Source of the DNA: Acidimicrobiaceae bacterium
Lineage (GTDB): Bacteria; Actinomycetota; Acidimicrobiia; Acidimicrobiales; Poriferisodalaceae
Direction: 5' to 3'
DNA length: 64,000 nucleotides
Assembly: GCA_002722565.1 (NCBI GenBank)
Contig: PBMG01000017.1
Span: 1 to 64,000, forward strand
Below the pieces are notes generated by a model, which was not told where the DNA came from, made no database searches, and saw only the letters and a program-made list of their open reading frames with translations. This document shows, in pieces, positions 25,464 through 33,336 of the stretch (the stretch's first letter is position 1; each line of letters begins with the position of its first letter). The position numbers were made by a program, and so were the translations under genes.

Positions 25464-27107
25464 GTGACACGAGAGCAGTGGCGAAAAGAATATGAGGCCG
25501 GCAAAGTCCGAGACCTTGATTACGAGACCATGAGCGGTGTTCCGGTAGAACCGCTATATGCACCCAAAGATAATGATGTTGATGAATCGATAGGTTGGCC
25601 CGGCCAATACCCGTATACCCGCGGAGTGCACCCAAGCGGTTACAGGGGACGGTTATGGACTATGCGAATGTTTGCGGGCTTTGGCACCCCAGAAGATACC
25701 AACACAAGATTTAAGGAAATCCTCGCAGCCGGAGGAGGAGGCCTATCAACAGCCTTCGACATGCCAACCCTTATGGGACTTGATAGCGATGACGTCTTAT
25801 CAGTCGGAGAAGTGGGCCGATGTGGCGTCGCCGTGGACACCATCGAAGATATGCGAATCCTGTATAACGATATCGACCTTGGACAGACGACAACTTCAAT
25901 GACCATAAACGCTCCAGCAGCGCCTGTCTGGGCCATGTTTGTTGCTAATGCCGAAGAACAAGGCACCGACAGAAGCACTCTTGGCGGGACGCTTCAAAAT
26001 GACATCCTCAAAGAGTACCAAGCACAAAAAGAATGGGTTTTCCCTCCACGACCCTCGATGCGCCTCGTCGCGGACACCATCGAGTTTGCGAAAAATGAGA
26101 TGCCACGATGGAACTCCGTATCCATAAGTGGCTATCACATCAGAGAAGCAGGCTCGACAGCAGCCCAGGAGTTAGCTTTCACCTTGGCCAATGGATTTGC
26201 CTACGTCGAAGCGGCCCTCCAGCGGGGACTGGCGGTAGATGAATTTGCTCCGCGGCTCAGCTTCTTTTTCAATGCCCATATCGATTTCTTTGAAGAAATC
26301 GCCAAATACAGGGCAGCTCGCAGGATATGGGCGCGATGGATGAAGGACCACTATGGAGCCCAGGATCCCAAATCAATGATGCTCCGTTTCCACACCCAAA
26401 CTGCAGGCGTGTCGCTTACCGCTCAGCAACCGGAAGTAAACGTGGCCAGGACAGCGATCGAAGCTCTTGCTGGAGTACTCGGAGGCACCCAGAGTTTGCA
26501 CACGAACTCGATGGACGAAGCGCTCGCTCTGCCAACCGAAAAAGCAGCCAGAATAGCATTGCGGACCCAACAAGTTATTGCTCATGAAACCGGAGTCACC
26601 GATGTGGTGGACCCGTTAGGAGGTAGCTGGTTCGTAGAAGAATTAACTGACCAATTGGAAGCGGAAGCGGAAGCAATGTTTAGCCACATCGCCGAAGCTG
26701 GAAGCGGTTCGATGCTAGAAGGCGCATTCGAACTCATTGATGAAGGTTGGTATCAGGGAAACATTGCAGACGCGGCATATGAGTTCGAAAAGAAAGTGAA
26801 TGCTGGGCGTCGAATCGTAGTAGGAGTGAACGACTTCACTGAAGGCAATGAAGAAGACCAAATTGATCTTTTGAAGATCACCAGAGAAGACGAACAGCGA
26901 CAGATCAAAAATCTGCAGCAGATAAAAGCTGACCGGAACCAAGCACAAGTTGATGAATCACTCGTTGCCCTAAGTCGTGCCGCTGAAACGGACGCGAACC
27001 TGATGTTGCCATTGATTAACAGCGTAAAAACGCGCGCGACGGTTGGTGAAATTATGAATACCTTGGCTGATGTATTTGGTCGCTATCAAGAAAAGCCTTT
27101 TATCTGA
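25464..27107 (+). CDS. Acyl-CoA mutase large subunit, isobutyryl-CoA-mutase-like
   Basis: Adenosylcobalamin-dependent acyl-CoA mutase large subunit: substrate-binding TIM barrel only (547 residues), without the B12-binding domain, which must come from a separate small subunit not seen here. Family blocks: YPYTRGVHPSGYRGRLW, FDMPTLMGLDSDD, SMTINAPA, ISGYHIREAG (His225). The residues that discriminate substrate differ from methylmalonyl-CoA mutase: Tyr89 is Phe70 here (TMRMFAGFG) and Arg207 is Gln188 (EYQAQKEW). These are the residues of isobutyryl-CoA mutase. A GGGAGA Shine-Dalgarno sequence precedes GTG 25464. The overall class is certain; the exact substrate is inferred. Confidence 0.88.
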   Translation: MTREQWRKEYEAGKVRDLDYETMSGVPVEPLYAPKDNDVDESIGWPGQYPYTRGVHPSGYRGRLWTMRMFAGFGTPEDTNTRFKEILAAGGGGLSTAFDMPTLMGLDSDDVLSVGEVGRCGVAVDTIEDMRILYNDIDLGQTTTSMTINAPAAPVWAMFVANAEEQGTDRSTLGGTLQNDILKEYQAQKEWVFPPRPSMRLVADTIEFAKNEMPRWNSVSISGYHIREAGSTAAQELAFTLANGFAYVEAALQRGLAVDEFAPRLSFFFNAHIDFFEEIAKYRAARRIWARWMKDHYGAQDPKSMMLRFHTQTAGVSLTAQQPEVNVARTAIEALAGVLGGTQSLHTNSMDEALALPTEKAARIALRTQQVIAHETGVTDVVDPLGGSWFVEELTDQLEAEAEAMFSHIAEAGSGSMLEGAFELIDEGWYQGNIADAAYEFEKKVNAGRRIVVGVNDFTEGNEEDQIDLLKITREDEQRQIKNLQQIKADRNQAQVDESLVALSRAAETDANLMLPLINSVKTRATVGEIMNTLADVFGRYQEKPFI

Positions 27108-27182
27108 ACAAGAGAGTCCGGTCTGCTTGAGGTACAAAGACAGGTAGTGTCAGATCAAGCGAAACAGGTCGATGAGGACGCA

Positions 27183-27698
27183 ATGCTGCAATCGAAGCCA
27201 CATAAATTGCTCACTGCGATGATTGCATGCGCGCTGATCGCTGCTGCGTGCGGTGGTGGAAGCGATCAAACTCAACTTGAACGTGAGCTGCAGGACAAAG
27301 CGGGAAGCGACATTCTTCCAGTGGAACTTGGGTTGGTCGATTGCCCAGAGGACGTAGTGGTGACACCGGAATCAGTGTTTATCTGTGCCAGCGAAGTCGC
27401 TGGTCAGTACTACGAATTACAAGTACGCATCATCGATAAGCAAGGACAGTACTCCTACGCTCACAAGCATCACCCCCTACAACTTGTAAATACAGAAGCG
27501 CTGCTGGCAGATCAGGTTGCCTATGAAGTCGGTTTTGACGTTATGGTCGATTGTGGCGACGACGAATACTTGGTGGCGCCGATTGGTAGTTCTTTTAATT
27601 GTTTGGCGACCCGAGTAGATGGCGGAGCTCAAGCCACTATCGAGGTTCGCCTTGAAGATGCTCAAGGTCGGGTGAGTTGGGACCTCGTCCGGGCTTAG
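27183..27698 (+). CDS. Lipoprotein with two DUF4333-like repeats
   Basis: Secreted lipoprotein: n-region with two Lys, hydrophobic core AMIACALIAAA and lipobox Cys in AAACGGG. The mature part has two similar halves, each with a DC pattern and later FxC (VDCPEDVVV... FICAS and VDCGDDEYLV... FNCLA), followed by a beta hairpin. This resembles DUF4333 domains of actinobacterial lipoproteins, where each half has one disulfide. ATG 27183 is chosen because GAGG lies 5 bases upstream and it gives a compact signal peptide; a GTG at 27147 is also in frame. Function unknown. Confidence 0.72.
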   Translation: MLQSKPHKLLTAMIACALIAAACGGGSDQTQLERELQDKAGSDILPVELGLVDCPEDVVVTPESVFICASEVAGQYYELQVRIIDKQGQYSYAHKHHPLQLVNTEALLADQVAYEVGFDVMVDCGDDEYLVAPIGSSFNCLATRVDGGAQATIEVRLEDAQGRVSWDLVRA

Positions 27699-27728
27699 CC
27701 TTTTGATAGTTGCCTGCCGCCTAATCCC

Positions 27729-29453
27729 ATGAACCTGCTGGATGTCAGCAACATCTCTCTGTCCTTCGCGGACAAGGAACTTTTTTCTGACCTTTCCTTC
27801 ACAATCGGCGCCAAAGACAGACTTGCTGTGTTGGGAATCAACGGATCGGGCAAGTCGACGCTACTAGCAGCTCTAGAAGGAAGAGAGACGGTAGACAGCG
27901 GGCTCATACGACGCCAAAAAAATCTATCGCTCTCCGTTCTTATGCAACGCCCCCAGCAGGGTGATGAAACCGTGAGCGCCGCGGTTGGAGAGAAGTGGGA
28001 AGGTAGAGCAGCGCTGGATCGTCTCGGCTTGACGCCACTATCCGATAAGAAAATTTCATCACTCTCAGGAGGTGAGCAAAAGCGAGCAGCACTAGCAGCC
28101 GTCCTTCATGACCAAAATGCCAACTTGCTGCTACTAGATGAACCGACCAATCACCTAGATATTGAAGGAATTGAATACCTAGAAACCGTTATAAACAATT
28201 TTTCGGGCGCTGTTGTTTTCGTATCCCACGATAGGCATCTCATAGATCGTGTTGCCACGAAAACGCTTGAGATAACACCTCATGGTTGTTACATGAACGA
28301 AGGTGGATATCAAGAACATCTAGCTGCCAAGGCTGCTCGTGAACAGAAAACCGAACGCGATGAGTCGAGCAGGCTTACGTTGGCTCGGAAAGAGTTAGCG
28401 TGGCTGCAACGAGGAGCCAGAGCTCGACGGAGAAAGCCTAAATCCCGACTTGCCATCGCCCATCAAACTCTCGAGGTCACACAAAAAGAAGATTTTCGAA
28501 AGAGCTCACTCGCCCTAAACGAATTTCAGCAGCAACGTTTAGGTCGTAAAGTCGTTGATCTCGAGCGGGTCGCAATGTCGATCAGTGGCACGACGTTATT
28601 CGAAGACGTGAACCTAAGTCTTTCCTCCAACGATCGACTTGGAATAGTAGGTCCGAATGGCGCGGGCAAATCAACACTCCTGAGTTTAATTGCTGGAGTC
28701 AGAAAGCCCGAAAAAGGAATAGTTACTCACGGATCAACCGTGCGCATCGGATATTTCGATCAGATGGGTCAGATAGCAAATCCAGAATGCACAGTTGAAG
28801 AAGTAATTGCAGGCCCCGGTGCACGTCTCGATCACAACCAGGCAGCCTTGCTTCGTCGATTCTGGTTTGAACCGGCAACACATCGAGCACAAATTCGAAC
28901 TCTGTCTGGTGGAGAGCAGAGGCGATTGCAGCTATTGGAGGTTCTCGCAGCGGAGCCGAACGTGTTACTGCTTGACGAACCGACGAACGATCTTGATATA
29001 GACACACTGCGCGCGCTCGAAGATTGGCTTGACACCTTTGCCGGAGCACTAGTGGCAGTCACCCACGACCGGGTCTTTCTAGAACGCGTAGTTGATCATG
29101 TAGTAGCTGTAGGAACTGATGGCTTCAGACAACTAGGAGCAGGAGAAGCGGTCTGGGAACAAGCACGGTCCAAGCCGAAAATCAATTCGAGAAACAACAA
29201 GGAACGTTCCAGCAGTCCGAAGTCAAGTGGGCGCTCAATGTCCACTCTCAGATATGAGCTAAAAGAACTCGAAGTAGACCTTGACCGATTGAATAGCGAA
29301 CGAGATCAGTGCACTGCACGTCTAACCGACAAAGAACTCAGTCACGAAACTCGACTAGAAACTTCCACCCAACTTGCAAAAGCTCTAGAACAGATGGAAG
29401 TTCTAGAGGAGCGATGGCTTGCCGTCTCGGAAGAGATAGAGGGACGGGGATAG
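27729..29453 (+). CDS. ABC-F family ATPase (Uup/Ettu-like translation factor)
   Basis: Soluble protein with two ABC ATPase domains in tandem and no membrane part. Domain 1: Walker A GINGSGKSTLL, signature LSGGEQKRAAL, Walker B LLLLDEPTNHLDIEG. Domain 2: GPNGAGKSTLL, LSGGEQRRLQLL, VLLLDEPTNDLDID. The inter-domain linker (about 200-270) is charged and helical, and the C-terminal 90 residues form a predicted coiled coil as in Uup. ABC-F proteins act on ribosomes or, for Uup, in DNA/ribosome maintenance. An antibiotic-resistance role cannot be excluded, but the general architecture is housekeeping. Confidence 0.9.
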   Translation: MNLLDVSNISLSFADKELFSDLSFTIGAKDRLAVLGINGSGKSTLLAALEGRETVDSGLIRRQKNLSLSVLMQRPQQGDETVSAAVGEKWEGRAALDRLGLTPLSDKKISSLSGGEQKRAALAAVLHDQNANLLLLDEPTNHLDIEGIEYLETVINNFSGAVVFVSHDRHLIDRVATKTLEITPHGCYMNEGGYQEHLAAKAAREQKTERDESSRLTLARKELAWLQRGARARRRKPKSRLAIAHQTLEVTQKEDFRKSSLALNEFQQQRLGRKVVDLERVAMSISGTTLFEDVNLSLSSNDRLGIVGPNGAGKSTLLSLIAGVRKPEKGIVTHGSTVRIGYFDQMGQIANPECTVEEVIAGPGARLDHNQAALLRRFWFEPATHRAQIRTLSGGEQRRLQLLEVLAAEPNVLLLDEPTNDLDIDTLRALEDWLDTFAGALVAVTHDRVFLERVVDHVVAVGTDGFRQLGAGEAVWEQARSKPKINSRNNKERSSSPKSSGRSMSTLRYELKELEVDLDRLNSERDQCTARLTDKELSHETRLETSTQLAKALEQMEVLEERWLAVSEEIEGRG

Positions 29454-29462
29454 CCGCTCCGC

Positions 29463-29468
29463 TACTCT
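29463..29468 (+). promoter_or_regulatory. Leaderless -10 box for the 45-residue membrane peptide
   Basis: TACTCT, 7 bases upstream of ATG 29476. Its spacing agrees with the other leaderless starts and supports the small gene being real. Confidence 0.45.
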
Positions 29469-29475
29469 GCGCCTT

Positions 29476-29613
29476 ATGAAGAGGCACACCCATAATTCCG
29501 CTGGAGAACTACGACCACTGCGCTACCGACGGCCCTTTATCCATTGGACCGCCGTCATAGTGTCGGCATCCATGGTTTTGGCTGGCTTTTCGGCCCTAGT
29601 CGCAGCCCTATGA
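29476..29613 (+). CDS. Small membrane peptide (45 residues) coupled to elaA
   Basis: Short frame from ATG 29476 to TGA 29613. The first 20 residues are basic (MKRHTHNSAG, then RPLRYRRP). One hydrophobic helix follows (WTAVIVSASMVLAGFSALV, about residues 24-42), so it is a single-pass or anchored peptide with a cytoplasmic N-terminus. Support: TACTCT 7 bases upstream, a compositional pattern unlike chance DNA, and a stop that overlaps the ElaA start as ATGA. No family recognised. Confidence 0.55.
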   Translation: MKRHTHNSAGELRPLRYRRPFIHWTAVIVSASMVLAGFSALVAAL

Positions 29614-30029
29614 GTGAGATACAAGAAGTACCATTTCAACGATTATCTCTAGAACGTCTCTACGAAATTTTGCGCCTACGTGTCGAAGTCTTCGTGGTGG
29701 AGCAGGAATGCCCCTATCGGGAAATTGACAACCTTGATTTTGAAGCCACCCATGTATGGATCGACGATGAGCAAGGTTTGGCCTCATATCTACGAGTTAT
29801 AGAAGAAAAAGACAGCTGCAGAATTGGTCGGGTGGTGACCAGAGTAGATGCACGATCTAAAGGCTTAAGCCGGAAACTTATCGAGCATGTCTTGAATGGG
29901 ACAGATGGTCCTTGGGTCCTATCCGCTCAATCGTATTTGAGGGATTGGTATCAAAATTTGGGGTTCAACCAAAATGGCCCGGAGTTTCTGGAAGATGGTA
30001 TTCCCCACATTCCCATGCTGAGAGAGTGA
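29610..30029 (+). CDS. elaA: ElaA-like GNAT N-acetyltransferase
   Basis: GNAT-fold acetyltransferase of the ElaA type. N-terminal LERLYEILRLRVEVFVVEQECPYREID is the hallmark; the acetyl-CoA loop region is IGRVVTRVDARSKGLSRKL, and LRDWYQNLGF holds the late Tyr. Substrate is unknown for the family. ATG 29610 is preferred because it overlaps the stop of the 45-residue peptide and starts where homologues start; a longer frame from 29544 would run through that peptide gene. Confidence 0.88.
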   Translation: MSEIQEVPFQRLSLERLYEILRLRVEVFVVEQECPYREIDNLDFEATHVWIDDEQGLASYLRVIEEKDSCRIGRVVTRVDARSKGLSRKLIEHVLNGTDGPWVLSAQSYLRDWYQNLGFNQNGPEFLEDGIPHIPMLRE

Positions 30030-30060
30030 AGAAATAGGAGAGAATTAGATGTCACAGCGG

Positions 30061-31044
30061 CTAAATATTCAGGTCGACCACTGTCCGGCCTTGGACCTTC
30101 CCAGCCAGAATCTCTGAACCCAATTGCGGGACTTCTTCCAACCCAACCGTGGTGGTCATAGCTGAGAGAACCTCTCGATCCAATAACTCGTCAAGCCGCT
30201 GCCAGGCTTGCACTCTTGTCTCGAAAGGACACATCACGGAGTCAATACCCAAAAGATTTACACCTCGAAGGAGGAATGGAATCACGGTGGTGTCGAGAGC
30301 GTTGCCACCGGCCAGACCACATGCCGCAACACTGGATCCGTACTGCATCTCCGTTAATACGTGGGCGAGAGTCGTATCACCGACCGCATCAATGCAACCA
30401 CCCCAACGCTCAGACGAGAGTGGCCCCGAAGGCAACTCCGCTAATTCCTGTCGCGACACAATTTGTGTAGCGCCGAGTTTCTTCAAATACTCAGATGTTT
30501 CGGGCCGACCGGTAGAGGCAGCAACCTCATAGCCAGCTTGCGCGAGAAGGTGCACAGCAACACTTCCGACGCCACCTGCTGCTCCCGTAACCAGGACCGG
30601 CTGAGTGCCAACCCCATGCTTTTCAAGGGCCTGCATTGCCAACATCGAAGTAAGCCCGGCTGTTCCAATGCTCATAGCATCTAATTCAGACAAGCCTTCT
30701 GGAAGTTTTACGAGCCAATCGGCGTTTACCCTTGCTTTTTCTGAGTATCCACCCCAATGAGCTTCTCCCACTCGCCACCCAGTCAAAACCACTCGGTCGC
30801 CTTGGGCATAACGGTCATCGCTGGAGGAGCTCACAACACCAGAAAAATCTATGCCCGGCACATGCGGATAGTCACGGACTAGTCGACCGACTCCATTTAG
30901 AATCATTCCGTCCTTGTAGTTCAAAGTGCTGTAGGTGACATCAACGGTCACGTTTCCATCTGGAAGTTGGCTCTCGTCTAGCTCGGTTATTTCTGACGAA
31001 ACAGCCTTGTCAGCCTGAGATAGAAGCACCGCCCGGAATGTCAT
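30061..31044 (-). CDS. acuI: Acryloyl-CoA reductase / MDR oxidoreductase (AcuI/YhdH)
   Basis: Zinc-free medium-chain reductase (327 residues) of the AcuI/YhdH group, which reduces acryloyl-CoA to propionyl-CoA with NADPH. Family blocks: STLNYKDGMILNG, PGIDFSGVV, GWRVGEAHWGGY, then the Rossmann VTGAAGGVGSVAVHLL. In marine bacteria AcuI detoxifies acrylate from DMSP breakdown; it also serves 3-hydroxypropionate metabolism. No DMSP lyase or dmd gene is adjacent. ATG 31044 carries an AGGTGAGG Shine-Dalgarno sequence. Divergent from nfuA. Confidence 0.87.
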   Translation of the reverse strand: MTFRAVLLSQADKAVSSEITELDESQLPDGNVTVDVTYSTLNYKDGMILNGVGRLVRDYPHVPGIDFSGVVSSSSDDRYAQGDRVVLTGWRVGEAHWGGYSEKARVNADWLVKLPEGLSELDAMSIGTAGLTSMLAMQALEKHGVGTQPVLVTGAAGGVGSVAVHLLAQAGYEVAASTGRPETSEYLKKLGATQIVSRQELAELPSGPLSSERWGGCIDAVGDTTLAHVLTEMQYGSSVAACGLAGGNALDTTVIPFLLRGVNLLGIDSVMCPFETRVQAWQRLDELLDREVLSAMTTTVGLEEVPQLGSEILAGKVQGRTVVDLNI

Positions 31045-31145
31045 GAAACCTCACCTACTCTTCTCTGTTCAACGGAAGTTGAGCTGAGCTTGGACCTTAG
31101 TCTTCCAAACGGCGTCTGTCCCATGTCCCATTGACTGCAGATCTG

Positions 31146-31151
31146 TAGACT
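31146..31151 (+). promoter_or_regulatory. Leaderless -10 box for nfuA
   Basis: TAGACT, 6 bases upstream of ATG 31158. The intervening GGAGCT is too close to serve as a normal Shine-Dalgarno sequence. Confidence 0.5.
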
Positions 31152-31157
31152 GGAGCT

Positions 31158-31775
31158 ATGTCGGAAAGACAAATCGTCAGTGTTACGGAAACAGCTCTGG
31201 AAAAAGTTCTTGAACTGCGCGCCGGAGAAGAAGATGCGAACGAGCTCGCGTTGAGGATCGAAGTGGTCGGAATTCAGGGGGTCGACTACTCCTACGACCT
31301 CGCCTTCGAGGTGCTTAGCGAAGCAGATTCCGAAGATGTCCCCACGCATGTAGGTGGGGGGTTAACAGTTTTAGTTCCCGGTCGCGATGCTCCGAAACTT
31401 GAAGGGGCGACGTTAGATGTCCCTAGCAGTAGTGGCCAAGCAGGTTTAGTGTTGCGAAACCCCAATCGACCAGACCTTGGACCAAACGCGACCCTAGATC
31501 TGGATGGAAGTATCGAAGAGCAAGTCCAAGAGGTGCTCGTCAAGAGAATCAACCCATCAATAGCGGCACACGGTGGATACGCAGAATTAGTTCGAGTCGA
31601 AGGTTCTACCGTCCTTATTAAATTAGGCGGTGGTTGCCAGGGTTGCGGAATGGCTAATGCCACGGTTACGGCGGGCATCGAAAAAACCTTGACCGAACTA
31701 TTAGACGGAGTTGATCATGTGCTCGATATCACAGATCACACGTCCGGTGAAAATCCCTACTTCGCAGCTACTTGA
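31158..31775 (+). CDS. nfuA: Fe-S cluster carrier NfuA
   Basis: Two-domain Fe-S biogenesis protein. The N-terminal half (residues 1-105) is a degenerate A-type carrier without the usual three cysteines. The C-terminal half is a NifU-like domain with INPSIAAHGGYAELV and the cluster-binding CxxC in GGGCQGCGMANATV. It assembles or transfers 4Fe-4S clusters to apo-targets. Local clients could include MoaA and the RecB-like nuclease, but this is inference. ATG 31158 is backed by a leaderless -10 box. Confidence 0.9.
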   Translation: MSERQIVSVTETALEKVLELRAGEEDANELALRIEVVGIQGVDYSYDLAFEVLSEADSEDVPTHVGGGLTVLVPGRDAPKLEGATLDVPSSSGQAGLVLRNPNRPDLGPNATLDLDGSIEEQVQEVLVKRINPSIAAHGGYAELVRVEGSTVLIKLGGGCQGCGMANATVTAGIEKTLTELLDGVDHVLDITDHTSGENPYFAAT

Positions 31776-31862
31776 CGGATAACTCCAAAGACCCCATAGC
31801 GTGTCGTGACTGACGCCGCCTAGACTCTGCCCAGATCGGAACTTCTCTTTTTTGGGGGCCAA

Positions 31863-33260
31863 GTGCGAGGCATCATTGGATATGGAACTTATGTTCCTTA
31901 CTACCGACTGGACCGGGCAAAAATTACTGCTGCCATGGGTGCAGGTGGAGGTAGGGGACACCGAGCTGTAGCAGGATACGACGAAGACACGACGACGATG
32001 GGTGTAGAGGCGGCCCGCAATGCTTTACGCTCTAGCGGCTTAACGCCATCTTCGATCTGGTTTGCGACTGCTAATCCAGCGTATCTAGACAAAACTAATG
32101 CGACCGCCATACAAGCCGCTCTGGATTTACCTCAACAGACTTGGGCCGTCGATTCAGGTGGATCAGCTCGTTCAGCAGAAGCCGCAATCCTAGGAGCGCG
32201 AGGCACGTCAGGCATTTCGATGGCAGTGATTTCTGATTTACGGACGGGAAATCCCACAAGCAACGATGAGAGCGGCGGGGGTGACGCCGCTGCAGCAGTA
32301 TTGTTTGGAGACGAGGAAGACGCTCCAGTTATTGCCTACTCGCTGGGGCTAGCCACATCTACCGGCGAATTTCTCGACCGTTATAGATTGCCAGGAGAAA
32401 GTGCCAGCAGAATCTGGGAAGAACGATTCGGCGAACAGGCATACATTGCGCTGGCCGAAGATGCGATTGAGCGAGCCCTCAAAGAGGCAGACATAGCGCT
32501 CGAAGATGTAGACAAAGTTGTTATAGCTGGGCTTCACTCGCGAGCAGTCAGGAGCCTTTCTAAAATTGCGGGCGACAAGTTGGTTGACGATCTCACAGGT
32601 CGAATAGGCAACCCAGGGGCAGCACAGTTGCCACTTCTAGTCGCATCGGCATTAGATAATGCTGACCCTGAAGAAATTATTCTCTGCGTCCACCTTGCAG
32701 ATGGCGCCTACGCAAGTGTTCTTCGTACGACAGACGCGATAGCTGACTACATACCTTTTTCAACTGTCGAATCGCAGATAGAAAAAGGTAGCGACAGTCT
32801 TGACTACAACCTTTACTTAACATGGCGCGGATTCCTTGACAGAGAACCACCTCGTAGACCTGACCCGGATCGCCCTGGAGCGCCTCCAGCGTTTCGTTCA
32901 GAAGACTGGAAATACGCTTTTGTAGGTTCCCGTGACCGCTCTTCAGGGGCCATACATTTGCCGCCCATGCGAGTTTCTATGGATGGCGGAGCCGTCGATG
33001 ATATGGAGCGAATCAGAATGGCTGACACTCCAGCGACTATCGCAACATTTACGGTTGACTACCTTGCATTCTCGTTGTCTCCTCCCACGGTTGCAGTTGT
33101 AATCGACTTTGATGGAGGTGGCCGCTTCCAAGCAGAAATGACAGATGTAGACCCAGATGAGGTAAAAATTGGGGATCGGGTGGAGATGACTTTCCGCCGA
33201 TTATTTACTGCACAAGGAATACATAACTACTTTTGGAAGGCTCGCCCTCTCGCAGAGTGA
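31863..33260 (+). CDS. HMG-CoA-synthase-like protein fused to a cysteine-free OB-fold (DUF35) domain
   Basis: N-terminal two-thirds (about 1-315) is a thiolase-fold HMG-CoA synthase/KAS III relative (YGTYVPYYRLDR, GNPGAAQLPLLVASAL). The C-terminal third (about 340-465) is a DUF35-type OB fold. At the place of the nucleophilic Cys the sequence is AVDSGGSARSAEA (Ser98/Ser101). The linker where DUF35 proteins have a four-Cys zinc ribbon (about 358-375) has none; Cys275 is the only Cys in the protein. It is therefore probably a non-catalytic partner of the thiolase encoded next, as in archaeal thiolase/DUF35 complexes. The start is GTG 31863. Confidence 0.8.
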   Translation: MRGIIGYGTYVPYYRLDRAKITAAMGAGGGRGHRAVAGYDEDTTTMGVEAARNALRSSGLTPSSIWFATANPAYLDKTNATAIQAALDLPQQTWAVDSGGSARSAEAAILGARGTSGISMAVISDLRTGNPTSNDESGGGDAAAAVLFGDEEDAPVIAYSLGLATSTGEFLDRYRLPGESASRIWEERFGEQAYIALAEDAIERALKEADIALEDVDKVVIAGLHSRAVRSLSKIAGDKLVDDLTGRIGNPGAAQLPLLVASALDNADPEEIILCVHLADGAYASVLRTTDAIADYIPFSTVESQIEKGSDSLDYNLYLTWRGFLDREPPRRPDPDRPGAPPAFRSEDWKYAFVGSRDRSSGAIHLPPMRVSMDGGAVDDMERIRMADTPATIATFTVDYLAFSLSPPTVAVVIDFDGGGRFQAEMTDVDPDEVKIGDRVEMTFRRLFTAQGIHNYFWKARPLAE

Positions 33261-33273
33261 GTGAAATCATTTA

Positions 33274-33291
33274 GTATCCCTGCAGGGATAC
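33274..33291. promoter_or_regulatory. Perfect 18-base palindrome, candidate operator
   Basis: GTATCCCTGCAGGGATAC is a perfect palindrome with no spacer, 46 bases upstream of the thiolase ATG and 14 after the preceding stop. The lack of a loop makes a terminator unlikely, so a dimeric repressor or activator site for the thiolase gene is more plausible. Confidence 0.45.
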
Positions 33292-33336
33292 GTTCTTATC
33301 TAGCAAACTAGTAACACACAACAAAGGAAAAGTGAC

